From Caballeronia ptereochthonis (lineage in GTDB: Bacteria > Pseudomonadota > Gammaproteobacteria > Burkholderiales > Burkholderiaceae): DNA of 64,000 nucleotides. A program made the translations under genes and the position numbers. Shown one piece after another: positions 34,773 to 43,948 of this stretch (position 1 is its first letter; the number at the start of each line of letters is the position of its first letter). The stretch lies in NCBI RefSeq assembly GCF_001545075.1, contig NZ_FCOB02000002.1:124001-188000 (forward strand), read 5' to 3'. The notes under the pieces are model-generated. The model saw only the letters and a program-made list of their open reading frames with translations, searched no databases and was not told the DNA's origin.

Positions 34773-36347
34773 TTACCAGGAACGGGTTCTGTGCTCCTGC
34801 GCGACGACCGCCTGTTCTTCGTTGCTCGCCGGCGGGCTGTCCTGATCGGAGAACCGGTATGCGCCGCGTTCCTGCGTCTTCACCTCGTAAAGCGCGGCAT
34901 CGGCGCGCTTCAACGCGCTTTCGAACAATTCGCCCGGCCGGGCAAGCGCAATGCCGGCGCTCACGCCCACGCGCACGGTCTGTCTGCCGGCGAGCGTGTA
35001 GGGCGCCGACAACTCGCGAATGATCTTCTGCACGAACGCCACGCTCGATGCGTCCGCGATATACGTCGCGACGATCGCGAATTCGTCGCCGCCGAGGCGC
35101 GCGGCCAGCTCGCCGCGCCGCATCGCGTTGCGCAGGCGGTCGGCGACGAGCCGCAGCAGCTCGTCGCCCGCGTTGTGGCCGTGCGAGTCATTCACGCGCT
35201 TGAAGCCGTCGAGATCGACGTACATCACCAGCACCTTTTCGCGCCCGGCGCCGCCCGCCATCAGGCGTTCGGCGTGATCGCCGAGATAGCGGCGATTCGG
35301 CAGGCCCGTGAGCGAATCGTGATGCGCCCAGTGCAGGATCTTCGCCTCGTTCTTGCGGCGCTCCGTCACGTCCTCGATGATGATCACCGCGCTGCCGTCC
35401 GGCACCGGATTGCGGCTCAGCTCGAGCTGCCGGCCATCGCAGAGTTGCAGATCGAGCGGCAGATTGCCTTCCCTGAGCCATTGCGTGCAGCGTTCGGAAA
35501 CCTGCGCGCGCAGCGTCTCGCCGAACTTCGCGAGCCCGACGAATCCGATGAAATCCGGCAGGGGCACGTTCATGCGCAGCATCTCGACGGTCGCGCCGAA
35601 CAGCTCCGCCGCCTTGCGATTCGCGATGATGACCTTGCCCGACGCATCCACGGTGCACAGGCCGTGCGGCATGTGCGCGAGCGCGGCGTCGAAGCGCGCG
35701 GCGATTTCGGCGTGGCCTTGCTCGGCGGTCATCAGCGCGACGAGGCCGTGGTAGTGACGGTGCACGACCGCGCACATCGCGCCGATATAGAGAAAGAGCG
35801 GCGGCACGAGAATCCAGTAGCCTGCCGGCCCGAAAAGCGCGCCGACGCCGATCGGCACCGCGCCCAGGCATACCTGCGCGATCGCCAGATGCGGCGTGCC
35901 CGCGTTGCGCGACGCGATGCCGCCGAGCAGCCCCGCCGTCACCATGATGGCGAGCGCTGCCAGCACGGCATCGCCCGAGACCACGCAGGCCATCGTGCCG
36001 AGGCCGGTCACGAGACACATCGCGAGGGCGAACGGCGCATAGCGCGCGGCCCATGGCGCGGGATGCGGCGCGCTCGGCCGGCTGAGCGCGCGGTAGCGGC
36101 ACACGATGCCGACGCGCACCGCGAGCAGCAGCGCATCGCCCGCGACCCAGAGAATCGTCCAGAGCGCGTGCAGGCGCCCGAGCGCGATGACCGCGACGAA
36201 CGCACTGGAGACGCCGGACAGCAGCAGCGGACGGATGTCCTCGACGAGCGTCGAGAGCAGCGATGCGCGAATGGCGGCCGTGATTTGCCCGTCCCCTGCC
36301 GCCGGCGTGGCCAGAATGGATTCGATCAAGGACGGGTTGCCTGACAT
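34773..36347 (-). CDS. Membrane PAS-GGDEF diguanylate cyclase
   Basis: The 524-residue protein has about six membrane helices over residues 35-205, a PAS domain (ALAHMPHGLCTVDASGKVIIANRKAAELFG) and a C-terminal GGDEF domain with DSLTGLPNRRYL, VDLDGFKRVNDSHGHNAGDELL and the intact active site RLGGDEF. The place of the inhibitory RxxD site holds RRGE, so product inhibition may be weak. There is no EAL domain. It should make cyclic di-GMP at the inner membrane in response to a membrane or PAS-sensed signal. Its start at 36347 is the only ATG with reasonable support. Confidence 0.92.
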   Translation of the reverse strand: MSGNPSLIESILATPAAGDGQITAAIRASLLSTLVEDIRPLLLSGVSSAFVAVIALGRLHALWTILWVAGDALLLAVRVGIVCRYRALSRPSAPHPAPWAARYAPFALAMCLVTGLGTMACVVSGDAVLAALAIMVTAGLLGGIASRNAGTPHLAIAQVCLGAVPIGVGALFGPAGYWILVPPLFLYIGAMCAVVHRHYHGLVALMTAEQGHAEIAARFDAALAHMPHGLCTVDASGKVIIANRKAAELFGATVEMLRMNVPLPDFIGFVGLAKFGETLRAQVSERCTQWLREGNLPLDLQLCDGRQLELSRNPVPDGSAVIIIEDVTERRKNEAKILHWAHHDSLTGLPNRRYLGDHAERLMAGGAGREKVLVMYVDLDGFKRVNDSHGHNAGDELLRLVADRLRNAMRRGELAARLGGDEFAIVATYIADASSVAFVQKIIRELSAPYTLAGRQTVRVGVSAGIALARPGELFESALKRADAALYEVKTQERGAYRFSDQDSPPASNEEQAVVAQEHRTRSW

Positions 36348-36800
36348 ACGGGGGAGCGGACGCGATGGAGGACGGCGGCGATGCCCTCACCGCCGGTGAT
36401 CGTGTTTACGGCCGCATGTGCACAAGCTTTAGGCAGATTTCGCCTCGCCCGGCTTTCGAGCCAGCGGATTATTCGCTCGGAGCGCATTCTGATTTTCCTC
36501 CAGGATCGATTATGTTTTTGGCGAGACATAGTAATTTAACGCCGAAGCCTTTCATCGCATACGCGGCGCGCGGGTTTTGCCTCATCGAAAGCTTTCCATT
36601 CAGGGGCGATCATGAATGGGCGTCCCTTGTGCACGGCGCATCGGATGTCGCCGGGTGAGGGATCAAAGAAGAACTGTGATATCGATGTAAGAGCATCGTC
36701 GTGATGACGGCCGGAGAAAACCGTCGAACGATCCAAAAAAAGCCTTGAATGAGACCCGGGCAAGGCGCGCATGCGCCGACTCCGGTCGACAGGAGACGTC
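36348..36800. other. Divergent intergenic region, GGDEF gene to MHS transporter
   Basis: The 453 bp are AT-richer than the neighbours, notably around 36505-36540 and 36660-36720. The short frames here (such as 36365-36658) lack ribosome sites and family features. It presumably holds promoters for both flanking genes. I see no clear operator or terminator. Confidence 0.5.
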
Positions 36801-38219
36801 ATGGATACGAACTCTCTTTCGCCCGATGCACAAGGCGGGTCGCACGCCGAGCATCGCAAGCAGACGAAGAAGGCCACCGCGAGCGGCTGGATAGGCTCCG
36901 CGCTCGAATACTACGACTTCTTCATCTACGCGCAGGCCGCATCGCTCATCTTCCCACAGATTTTCTTTCCCTCCGGCAACCCGAAGGTCGCGATCGTCGC
37001 GTCGCTCGCGACATATGGCGTCGGCTACGTCGCGCGGCCGATCGGGGCGTTCGTGCTCGGCCACTGGGGCGACACGCACGGCCGCAAGACCGTGCTCGTG
37101 CTGTGCATGTTCCTGATGGGCTTCTCCACGATGGCCGTCGGCCTGCTGCCGACGTATCAGAGCGTCGGCATGCTCGCGCCGGCGCTGCTCGTGATCCTGC
37201 GGCTGGTCCAGGGCTTCGCGGTCGCGGGGGAAATCTCCGGCGCGAGCTCGATGATCCTCGAGCACTCGCCATTCGGGCGGCGCGGGTATTTCGCAAGCTT
37301 CACGCTGCAAGGCGTGCAGGCGGGGCAGATTCTCGCCGCCGCCGTGTTCCTGCCGCTCGCGTACTACATGCCGGAGGAGGCGTTCAATTCGTGGGGCTGG
37401 CGCATCCCGTTCCTGCTCTCGGCGGTTGTGCTGATCGCGGGCTACATCATCCGGCGCGAAGTGCACGAGACGCCCGCTTTCGAGCGGGAGGGCGAGAAGG
37501 GCGCGGTGCCGCGCTCGCCGATCGTCGACGCCTTCAAGTACAACCTCCCCGACATGATCCGCGTCGTCTGCATGGCGCTGATGAACGTGATTCCCGTCGT
37601 CGCGACGATCTTCGGCGCGGCCTATGCGGTGCAGTCGGCCTACGGCATCGGCTTTCACAAGAGCGTCTATCTGTGGATTCCGGTCGCGGGCAACATCATT
37701 GCCGTGGTGGTGATTCCGCTCGTCGGCAACCTGTCGGACAAGATCGGGCGCAAGCCGCCGGTCATCGTCGGCGCCATCGCCTCGGGCCTGCTGTCGTATC
37801 TCTATCTCTACGCGATCAGCATTCATAGCGTCGGCATGGCGATCGTCGCGTCGCTTCTGATGTGGGGCATCGTCTATCAGGGCTACAACGCGATCTTCCC
37901 GAGCTTCTATCCCGAACTCTTCCCGACGCGCACGCGCGTCTCCGCGATGGCCATCGCGCAGAACATCGGCACGACCATCACGGCGCTCCTGCCCGCGCTC
38001 TTCGCGACCGTCGCGCCGCCCGGATCGACGAACGTCCCGTTCACGATCGGCACGATCACGCTCGCGGTGACGATCATCTCGGCAATCGCCGCATGGAGCG
38101 CGCGCGAGACGTTTCGCATTCCGCTCAGCCAGCTCGGCGAGCCGGATGCGCGGCCGGTCGAGAAGTCGGAGTACGACCGTCTGCGCGCGGAATCGGTGGC
38201 GAACGCGCGCGCTTCGTAA
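36801..38219 (+). CDS. MHS-family metabolite:H+ symporter (ShiA-like)
   Basis: The 472-residue carrier starts at the ATG at 36801 behind ACAGGAGACGTC. ATASGWIGSALEYYDFFIYAQAA and VARPIGAFVLGHWGDTHGRKTVLV are hallmarks of the MHS group of the MFS, which includes shikimate, citrate and proline/betaine symporters. Twelve helices are predicted. It sits 106 bases before a Gfo/Idh/MocA dehydrogenase gene and a type II dehydroquinase gene, so a cyclic polyol acid such as quinate or shikimate is a likely substrate. This is inference from context. Confidence 0.88.
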   Translation: MDTNSLSPDAQGGSHAEHRKQTKKATASGWIGSALEYYDFFIYAQAASLIFPQIFFPSGNPKVAIVASLATYGVGYVARPIGAFVLGHWGDTHGRKTVLVLCMFLMGFSTMAVGLLPTYQSVGMLAPALLVILRLVQGFAVAGEISGASSMILEHSPFGRRGYFASFTLQGVQAGQILAAAVFLPLAYYMPEEAFNSWGWRIPFLLSAVVLIAGYIIRREVHETPAFEREGEKGAVPRSPIVDAFKYNLPDMIRVVCMALMNVIPVVATIFGAAYAVQSAYGIGFHKSVYLWIPVAGNIIAVVVIPLVGNLSDKIGRKPPVIVGAIASGLLSYLYLYAISIHSVGMAIVASLLMWGIVYQGYNAIFPSFYPELFPTRTRVSAMAIAQNIGTTITALLPALFATVAPPGSTNVPFTIGTITLAVTIISAIAAWSARETFRIPLSQLGEPDARPVEKSEYDRLRAESVANARAS

Positions 38220-38325
38220 GTCGCGGACCGGCTCGATCCAACTCCATGGTTCTCTCACGGCGGCGCGGGCTCGCGCCGTCCGCGTGCCTTCGTGCGCGCT
38301 CTTTTTATCCATCCGGTGAATCCCA

Positions 38326-39384
38326 GTGAACACAGACTCAGGCAAGACACGCATCGCAGTGGCAGGCGCGGGCTATATCGGCCAGGCGCACATGGGCGTT
38401 GCGCAGAACAGCGCGACCTGCACGCTTTCCGCAATCGTCGATCCGGCGCCCGCGGCCGCCGCTATTGCGGCGAAAGCGGGCGTGCCGCTCTACAGGACGC
38501 TCGATGAGCTGCTCGCGAAGAATCGCCCCGACGGCATCGTGCTCGCCACGCCGAATCAATTGCATGTCGAGCACGCGCGCATCTGTCTTGCGGCGGGCGT
38601 GCCGGTGCTGCTGGAAAAGCCGATCGCGCCGACCGTCGCCGAAGCGCAGGCGCTCGTGGATGAAGTCGAGCGTTCGGGTGCGAAGATGCTGATCGGCCAT
38701 CATCGCGCGCACAGCCCGATCATGGCGCGCGCGAAGCAGGTGATCGACGAAGGGCGTCTGGGCAAGCTCGTCGCGGTGATGGGCAGTGCCGTGTTCTTCA
38801 AGCCCGACGAGTACTATGCCGATGCACCCTGGCGGCGGGAGCCGGGCGGCGGCCCGATCCTGCTCAACATGATTCACGAGGTGCACAACCTGCGCATGCT
38901 GTGCGGCGACATCGTCGCGGTGCAGGCGTTCGCATCGCACGCGACGCGCGGCTTTCCCGTGGAGGATACCGTCGCCATCAACCTGCGTTTCGCGAGCGGC
39001 GCGCTCGGCACCTTCATGCTCTCCGACACGGCCGCGTGCCCGCGCAGCTGGGAGCAGACCTCGCAGGAGAACAAGGCATATTCGACGTATCCCGACGAAG
39101 ACTGCTACGTGATCGCGGGCACGTTCGGCTCGCTGTCCGTGCCGACGATGCGCCTCAAGTCCTACGCCGCGGCCGGCGACCGCTCGTGGTGGAAGCCGTT
39201 CGAGGAAAGCATCGTGCCGATGCAGCGCGACGATCCGCTCGCGCATCAGATGGAGCATTTCGGGCGCGTGGCGCGCGGGGAGGCCGAGCCTATTGTCAGC
39301 GCGCGCGACGGGCTTCAGAATCTGCGGATCACCGAGGCCATCGTGCTTGCCGCGACGAGCGGCAGGATCGTCGAGACCGCCTGA
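38326..39384 (+). CDS. Gfo/Idh/MocA family NAD(P)-dependent oxidoreductase
   Basis: The 352-residue enzyme has the N-terminal Rossmann motif IAVAGAGYIGQAH, the family's VLLEKPIAPTVAEAQAL with the catalytic Lys in EKP, and a C-terminal domain including GGGPILLNMIHEVHNLRMLCGD. The start is GTG 38326. Members oxidise sugars, inositols and related cyclic alcohols. It precedes an aroQ-like gene by 43 bases and follows an MHS carrier gene, so it may oxidise quinate or shikimate or a precursor. The substrate is not determined. Confidence 0.88.
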   Translation: MNTDSGKTRIAVAGAGYIGQAHMGVAQNSATCTLSAIVDPAPAAAAIAAKAGVPLYRTLDELLAKNRPDGIVLATPNQLHVEHARICLAAGVPVLLEKPIAPTVAEAQALVDEVERSGAKMLIGHHRAHSPIMARAKQVIDEGRLGKLVAVMGSAVFFKPDEYYADAPWRREPGGGPILLNMIHEVHNLRMLCGDIVAVQAFASHATRGFPVEDTVAINLRFASGALGTFMLSDTAACPRSWEQTSQENKAYSTYPDEDCYVIAGTFGSLSVPTMRLKSYAAAGDRSWWKPFEESIVPMQRDDPLAHQMEHFGRVARGEAEPIVSARDGLQNLRITEAIVLAATSGRIVETA

Positions 39385-39427
39385 GTCGCATTCACCATCC
39401 CGTTTCATTCCAATCGAAGGAAATTTC

Positions 39428-39874
39428 ATGGCAAAGATCCTGACGCTGCACGGCGTCAACCTCAACATGTTCGGCAAGCGTGACCCGAAGCAGTACGGCA
39501 CGGCGACGCTCGCGCAGATCGACTCGGACCTGAGCGCGCTCGGCAAGGAGCTGGGCGTGGAAGTGGAGTGCTATCAGACGAACAGCGAAGGCGAGATGTG
39601 CTCGCGCATCCATCGCGCGTTCGAGGAAAAGGTCGATGCGGTCGTGATCAACGCGGGCGCGTGGACGCATTACAGCTACGCCATCCGCGACGCGCTCGCC
39701 ATCCTGACCGTGCCGATCATCGAAGTGCACATGTCGCACGTGCACGCGCGCGAGGAGTTCCGCCACAAGTCGGTGTTCGCGGAGATCGCGAAGGGACAGA
39801 TTTCCGGCTTCGGCGTGGACAGCTATCTACTGGGCTTGCGGGCCGCGGTTTCCGCGATCAGCGCAGGGAAGTAA
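39428..39874 (+). CDS. aroQ: Type II 3-dehydroquinate dehydratase paralogue
   Basis: The 148-residue enzyme matches AroQ over its length. Active-site features are LHGVNLNMFGKRDPKQYG (usual GPNLNLLG..P..YG), NAGAWTHYSYAIRDAL, IEVHMSHVHAREEFRHKS (usual EVHLSN) and GFGVDSYLLGL. Key residues Tyr, His and Arg are kept, but several flanking positions depart from consensus, suggesting a catabolic rather than biosynthetic copy. The ATG at 39428 lies 43 bases after the oxidoreductase stop. It interconverts 3-dehydroquinate and 3-dehydroshikimate. A housekeeping aroQ or aroD is expected elsewhere. Confidence 0.87.
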   Translation: MAKILTLHGVNLNMFGKRDPKQYGTATLAQIDSDLSALGKELGVEVECYQTNSEGEMCSRIHRAFEEKVDAVVINAGAWTHYSYAIRDALAILTVPIIEVHMSHVHAREEFRHKSVFAEIAKGQISGFGVDSYLLGLRAAVSAISAGK

Positions 39875-39878
39875 TATT

Positions 39879-39904
39879 GGGAGGAACGGCTTTACGGTTC
39901 TCCC
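39879..39904 (+). terminator. Possible hairpin terminator after aroQ
   Basis: GGGAGGAAC pairs with GTTCTCCC with one bulged G across a short loop. No long T-run follows, so this is a weak candidate. Confidence 0.4.
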
Positions 39905-39957
39905 GGCGGGGCGTGCGCTCGCGCCGCGCCGGTTTCCGGTTCGAGGCTGCGCGGTCT

Positions 39958-40110
39958 TCAGACCGTGCGGCCGAAATCCTTCGAGCGTTTGGCGTTCGGC
40001 TCGCGCACGCGCCGCGGCTCCTGATCGCGCCGGGTCGCACCGCGGATGAACAGCACCGCACAAATCGCGCAGATCGCCCAGACAGCTGCGATGATCGTCA
40101 AGTAGTTCAT
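39958..40110 (-). CDS. Small single-span membrane protein (50 aa)
   Basis: The 50-codon frame encodes MNYLTIIAAVWAICAICAVL, then a basic tail FIRGATRRDQEPRRVREP and finally NAKRSKDFGRTV. Residues 4-22 form one clear membrane helix with a strongly positive cytoplasmic end. GGAAGAAGAG lies just before the ATG. The design (short helix plus Arg-rich tail) resembles other small inner-membrane proteins. It is convergent with aroQ. I do not know the family. Its length is below usual gene-finder limits, so it may be missing from standard annotation. Confidence 0.6.
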   Translation of the reverse strand: MNYLTIIAAVWAICAICAVLFIRGATRRDQEPRRVREPNAKRSKDFGRTV

Positions 40111-40190
40111 TCTCTTCTTCCAGATGCGATGAACGCGGGCGGTTTGCAGCCGGTCCCGCGTCAGCTCCCTATATTTGCCTCACGCCTGCC

Positions 40191-40454
40191 TCAAGACTGC
40201 GAAGCGGGCAGCGCGAGGAGACGGCCAATCAGCTGTTGGGCAAGCGCGTGTTGCTCGGTGATCGACGCGGCGTCGTCGGCGGCGGGATTGCGCCCGGCGC
40301 GCAGCTTGCCCGCGAGACGCATGATGTTGTCCGACACCCCCTGCAGCGTGCGCAGCAACTCGGCTTGCGTGGCCGGCGCGCTTTCCTGCGTTTCTTCAGC
40401 GACAAATCCGGCCGTGCGATGCGGCCTGGCGCTACCTTCCATCGTCTGATACAT
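40191..40454 (-). CDS. Small protein of unknown function (87 aa)
   Basis: The product begins MYQTMEGSARPHRTAGFVAE and contains a helical stretch with ELLRTLQGVSDNIMRLAGKL and ITEQHALAQQLIGRLLALP. There is no signal peptide or membrane helix, and the helical parts look amphipathic. GAGGAGTCGCC precedes the ATG at 40454; the frame is open to 40523 without a site. It is likely a real gene of unknown role. It is divergent from the amino-acid permease gene. Confidence 0.6.
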   Translation of the reverse strand: MYQTMEGSARPHRTAGFVAEETQESAPATQAELLRTLQGVSDNIMRLAGKLRAGRNPAADDAASITEQHALAQQLIGRLLALPASQS

Positions 40455-40798
40455 GGCGACTCCTCGTGAGTGCATGGTGCGATTCTGCTGCCGGCGTGCG
40501 TAAAGCAATTCTCCGAACAACACCCGATTCCGGCCTCAAATCGTCTGCTATATCGCCTTCGCGACCGTGGTATTCGCGGGGCGGGGTCCGCCCATCAAGG
40601 CTTTGCGGCCGCCGGGCGGTAAAATCGCGGATTCGTTTTCGGGCAGGCAGCGCGCTCGCGCCGACAACCGGAAACCATTCGCACAAAAAAACAACACTTT
40701 TTACCCGAAAAGGACCGCCGGTAGGTGGTCGAAATGACACGATCGAGCGTGCATCCCAGCGGCGCACGGTAATTTTTGCGGTTCTGGCAGGCATCGAC
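40455..40798. other. Divergent region before the amino-acid permease, with a possible 12-aa leader
   Basis: The 344 bp contain TAAAAT at about 40620 (a candidate -10 box), an AT-rich stretch near 40685-40710 and a 12-codon frame at 40734-40772 (MTRSSVHPSGAR) behind AGGTGG. No other gene is evident. Confidence 0.4.
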
Positions 40799-42199
40799 AT
40801 GGTTTCAGGCAACACGAACGAAGCAACGCAGCACGACGAACTCAGGCGCGGACTCAAGAGCCGCCATATTCAGTTGATCGCGCTCGGCGGAGCGATCGGC
40901 ACCGGCTTGTTTCTCGGCGTCGCGCAGACGATCGAGCTCGCCGGGCCGTCCGTGCTGCTCGGCTACGCGATCGCCGGTCTGATGGCGTTTTTCATCATGC
41001 GGCAGCTAGGGGAGATGATCGTCGACGAACCCGTCGCCGGCTCCTTCAGCCATTTCGCCGACAAATACTGGGGTCACGCCGCCGGCTTCGTTTCGGGCTG
41101 GAACTACTGGGCGATCTACATCCTCGTCAGCATGGCCGAGCTTTCGGCGATCGGGATCTACATGCAGTACTGGTGGCCGGATCTGCCGGCGTGGGTGTCG
41201 GCGCTCGCGTGCTTCGTGATCGTCAACGCGATCAACCTGACGAGCGTGAAGTCCTACGGCGAGACGGAGTTCTGGTTCGCGATCGTGAAAGTGGCGGCCA
41301 TCGTCGGGATGATTCTGTTCGGCGGCTATCTGCTTGCATCGGGCAAGGCGGGGCCGGAGGCGAGCGTCGCGAACCTGTGGCGGCTCGGCGGGTTTTTTCC
41401 GAACGGCGCGAGCGGACTCGTGATGTCGATGGCCGTCATCATGTTCTCGTTCGGCGGGCTGGAGCTCGTCGGCATTACGGCGGCGGAAGCGGAAGATCCG
41501 TCGCGCAGCATTCCGCGGGCGACGAACCAGGTCATCTATCGCATTCTGATCTTCTATGTCGGCGCGCTCGGCGTGCTGCTCTCGCTGTATCCGTGGGACA
41601 AGGTCGCGGCCGGCGGGTGCCCGTTCGTGCTGATCTTCCGCGAGATGAACAGCACGCTCGTGGCGAACGTGCTCAACGTGATCGTGCTGACCGCCGCGCT
41701 CTCCGTGTACAACAGCGGCGTCTATGCCAACAGCCGCATGCTGTACGGCCTCGCGCAGCAAGGCAACGCGCCGCGCGCGCTGCTGCGCGTGAACGAACGC
41801 GGCATTCCGCTGACGGCGCTGGCGGTGTCGGCGCTCGTGACAGCGGCATGCGTCGTGATCAACTATATGATCCCGGGGCGCGCGTTCGGCCTGCTGATGG
41901 GCCTCGCCGTGTCGGCGCTCGTCATCAACTGGGCGATGATCAGCATCATCCATCTCGGGTTCCGGCGGCAGAAGCGCGCGCGCAACGAAGCGACGGCGTT
42001 TCCGAGCTTCGGCCACCCGCTCACGAACTACGTCGTGCTCGCGTTCCTCGCGGGTATCGTGTGGGTGATGTACGAGACGCCGGACTTGCGCCTGTCCGTG
42101 TACCTGATTCCGGTTTGGCTGGCCGTTCTCGGAATCGGCTACTATCTCAAAAAAAGGGGCGGTGATGCGGATCGCGCAAACCGTCTTCCATCTCGCTGA
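40799..42199 (+). CDS. Amino acid permease (APC superfamily, AAT family)
   Basis: The 466-residue protein has twelve predicted helices and the AAT signature: LKSRHIQLIALGGAIGTGLFLG, then SFSHFADKYWGHAAGFVSGWNYW, as in AroP/GabP/ProY permeases. It imports amino acids by H+ symport. I start it at the ATG at 40799; the long upstream frame crosses the promoter region. It is 23 bases before an aromatic aminotransferase gene, so aromatic or aliphatic amino acids are plausible cargo. Confidence 0.88.
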   Translation: MVSGNTNEATQHDELRRGLKSRHIQLIALGGAIGTGLFLGVAQTIELAGPSVLLGYAIAGLMAFFIMRQLGEMIVDEPVAGSFSHFADKYWGHAAGFVSGWNYWAIYILVSMAELSAIGIYMQYWWPDLPAWVSALACFVIVNAINLTSVKSYGETEFWFAIVKVAAIVGMILFGGYLLASGKAGPEASVANLWRLGGFFPNGASGLVMSMAVIMFSFGGLELVGITAAEAEDPSRSIPRATNQVIYRILIFYVGALGVLLSLYPWDKVAAGGCPFVLIFREMNSTLVANVLNVIVLTAALSVYNSGVYANSRMLYGLAQQGNAPRALLRVNERGIPLTALAVSALVTAACVVINYMIPGRAFGLLMGLAVSALVINWAMISIIHLGFRRQKRARNEATAFPSFGHPLTNYVVLAFLAGIVWVMYETPDLRLSVYLIPVWLAVLGIGYYLKKRGGDADRANRLPSR

Positions 42200-42222
42200 T
42201 CTCTCGTCCTGACACCATCACC

Positions 42223-43422
42223 ATGTTCGAACATATCGATGCCTACCCCGGCGACCCGATCCTCTCGCTGAACGAAAACTTCCAGAAGGACCCCCGCACC
42301 AACAAGGTCAACCTGAGCATCGGCATCTACTTCGACGACGAAGGCCGCCTGCCCGTGATGCAGGCCGTGCGCGAAGCGGAACTGTCGATCCTGAAGGACC
42401 TGGGCCCGAAGCCCTATCTGCCGATGGCCGGTTTCGCGCACTATCGCGACGCGGTGCAGGCCCTCGTGTTCGGCAACGACAGCCCGCCGCGGGCGGATGG
42501 CCGCATCGCGAGCGTGCAGACGCTCGGCGGCTCGGGCGCGCTGAAAGTGGGCGCCGATTTCATCAAACGCTATTTCCCGCAATCGAAGGTGTGGGTGAGC
42601 GATCCGACTTGGGAGAACCATCGTTTCATCTTCGAGCGCGCGGGCTTCGAGGTGAACACGTATCCGTACTACGACGAAGCCACCGGCGGCCTGCTGTTCG
42701 ACGCGATGCTCGAAGCCATCGACAAGCTGCCCGCGAAGAGCGTTGTGCTGTTGCACGCGTGCTGCCATAACCCGACGGGCGTCGATCTCGATGAGGCGCA
42801 ATGGGTGAAGCTCATCGACGTGCTGCAAAAGCGCGATCTGCTGCCGTTCGTCGACATGGCGTATCAGGGATTCGGCTCGGGCCTCGACGACGACGCCTTC
42901 GCCGTGCGCGAACTCGGGCGCCGCGGCGTGCCGGCGTTCATCGCCAATTCGTTCTCGAAGAATTTTTCGCTGTACGGCGAGCGCTGCGGCGGCCTGCACG
43001 TGATCTGCGACGATGCCGCCGAGGCCGACCGCGTGCTCGGCCAACTGACGAGCGCGGTGCGCGCGAACTACAGCAATCCGCCGACGCATGGCGCGAAGAT
43101 CGTCACGCACGTGCTGAACACGCCAGAGCTCAGGCAATCGTGGCAGGAAGAGCTGGCGTCGATGTGCCAGCGCATCGCGCGCATGCGCCGGGCGATTCAC
43201 GACGGCCTGAAAGACCATGTGCGCGGCGAGATGCTGACGCGCTATATCAAGCAACGCGGCATGTTCACGTACACGGGCCTGGTGGCGGAACAGGCGGATC
43301 GGCTGAAGGAAGAATTCGGCGTCTATATCCTGCGCTCGGGCCGCATGTGCGTCGCGGGCCTGAACGACGGCAACGTGCAGATCGTCGCCGACGCTATCGG
43401 CAAGGTGCTGGCAGCGAAATAA
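42223..43422 (+). CDS. tyrB: Aromatic amino acid aminotransferase (class I)
   Basis: The 399-residue PLP enzyme follows the AspC/TyrB pattern from its N-terminus (PGDPILSLNENFQKDPRTNKVNLSIG in fragments) to YILRSGRMCVAGLN. Key sites are TLGGSGALKVGADF, HNPTGVDLDEAQW for cofactor binding, FVDMAYQGF, and the PLP-binding lysine in SFSKNFSLYGER. It transaminates Tyr, Phe, Asp or Leu with 2-oxoglutarate. It lies 23 bases after an amino-acid permease gene, so they are probably cotranscribed and handle uptake and first breakdown of an aromatic amino acid. Confidence 0.9.
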   Translation: MFEHIDAYPGDPILSLNENFQKDPRTNKVNLSIGIYFDDEGRLPVMQAVREAELSILKDLGPKPYLPMAGFAHYRDAVQALVFGNDSPPRADGRIASVQTLGGSGALKVGADFIKRYFPQSKVWVSDPTWENHRFIFERAGFEVNTYPYYDEATGGLLFDAMLEAIDKLPAKSVVLLHACCHNPTGVDLDEAQWVKLIDVLQKRDLLPFVDMAYQGFGSGLDDDAFAVRELGRRGVPAFIANSFSKNFSLYGERCGGLHVICDDAAEADRVLGQLTSAVRANYSNPPTHGAKIVTHVLNTPELRQSWQEELASMCQRIARMRRAIHDGLKDHVRGEMLTRYIKQRGMFTYTGLVAEQADRLKEEFGVYILRSGRMCVAGLNDGNVQIVADAIGKVLAAK

Positions 43423-43434
43423 GCGCCGTCATCG

Positions 43435-43824
43435 CTACATCGCGGGACAGGACAGCACTTTCTGCGGCGGCAGGCTGCCCGGTCCCGTGTCCACTTTCGT
43501 GCCCCGTGTCGGCGTCAGGATGAGCCGCACGGCGTTCGTGCCTTCATTCGCGAGCACGTACTGATCGCCGCTTCCTTCCGGCTGCCAGTACACGCGATAG
43601 ACCTCGCCATCCTTGTACACGTGCAGCGCACCGTGCCGCACGTTGCCGCCGCGCCAGAAATTCACGGCTTCGCCCTCGCGCAACGTAATCATTGCGTCCT
43701 GTCCGCCCGTTGCGCTTTCCAGCGTGCCGCATACGACATCGTCGGCGCGGGCGTGTGCGCAGAAAGCGAGCGCGGCCGCGCAAAGGCTCGCGTGAAGGCT
43801 GATTGATGCGCGATTCATCGTCAT
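43435..43824 (-). CDS. Exported protein of unknown function (129 aa)
   Basis: The protein starts MTMNRASISLHASLCAAALA with a cleavage site after AHARA (residue 27). The mature 102 residues are mostly beta-type, with one Cys near each end (DVVCGTL and VLSCPAM) that could form a disulfide. GGAGGAG precedes the ATG at 43824. No known domain recognised. It is expected in the periplasm and is convergent with tyrB. Confidence 0.72.
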   Translation of the reverse strand: MTMNRASISLHASLCAAALAFCAHARADDVVCGTLESATGGQDAMITLREGEAVNFWRGGNVRHGALHVYKDGEVYRVYWQPEGSGDQYVLANEGTNAVRLILTPTRGTKVDTGPGSLPPQKVLSCPAM

Positions 43825-43948
43825 TCGACTCCTCCAGAAGGGACCCGGCGCGCGTGCGCCCTGCCGCGCTCCACGCAAGATATGCGCCGCCGTTCTTTCG
43901 CGCGTGTGCTACTTTGAATGGAGGCAGCGTTCGATCATGGAGGCCGCC

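Noticed and set aside
36365..36658. 97-codon frame upstream of the MHS transporter
   Set aside because: No start signals, no domain, AT-rich control region.
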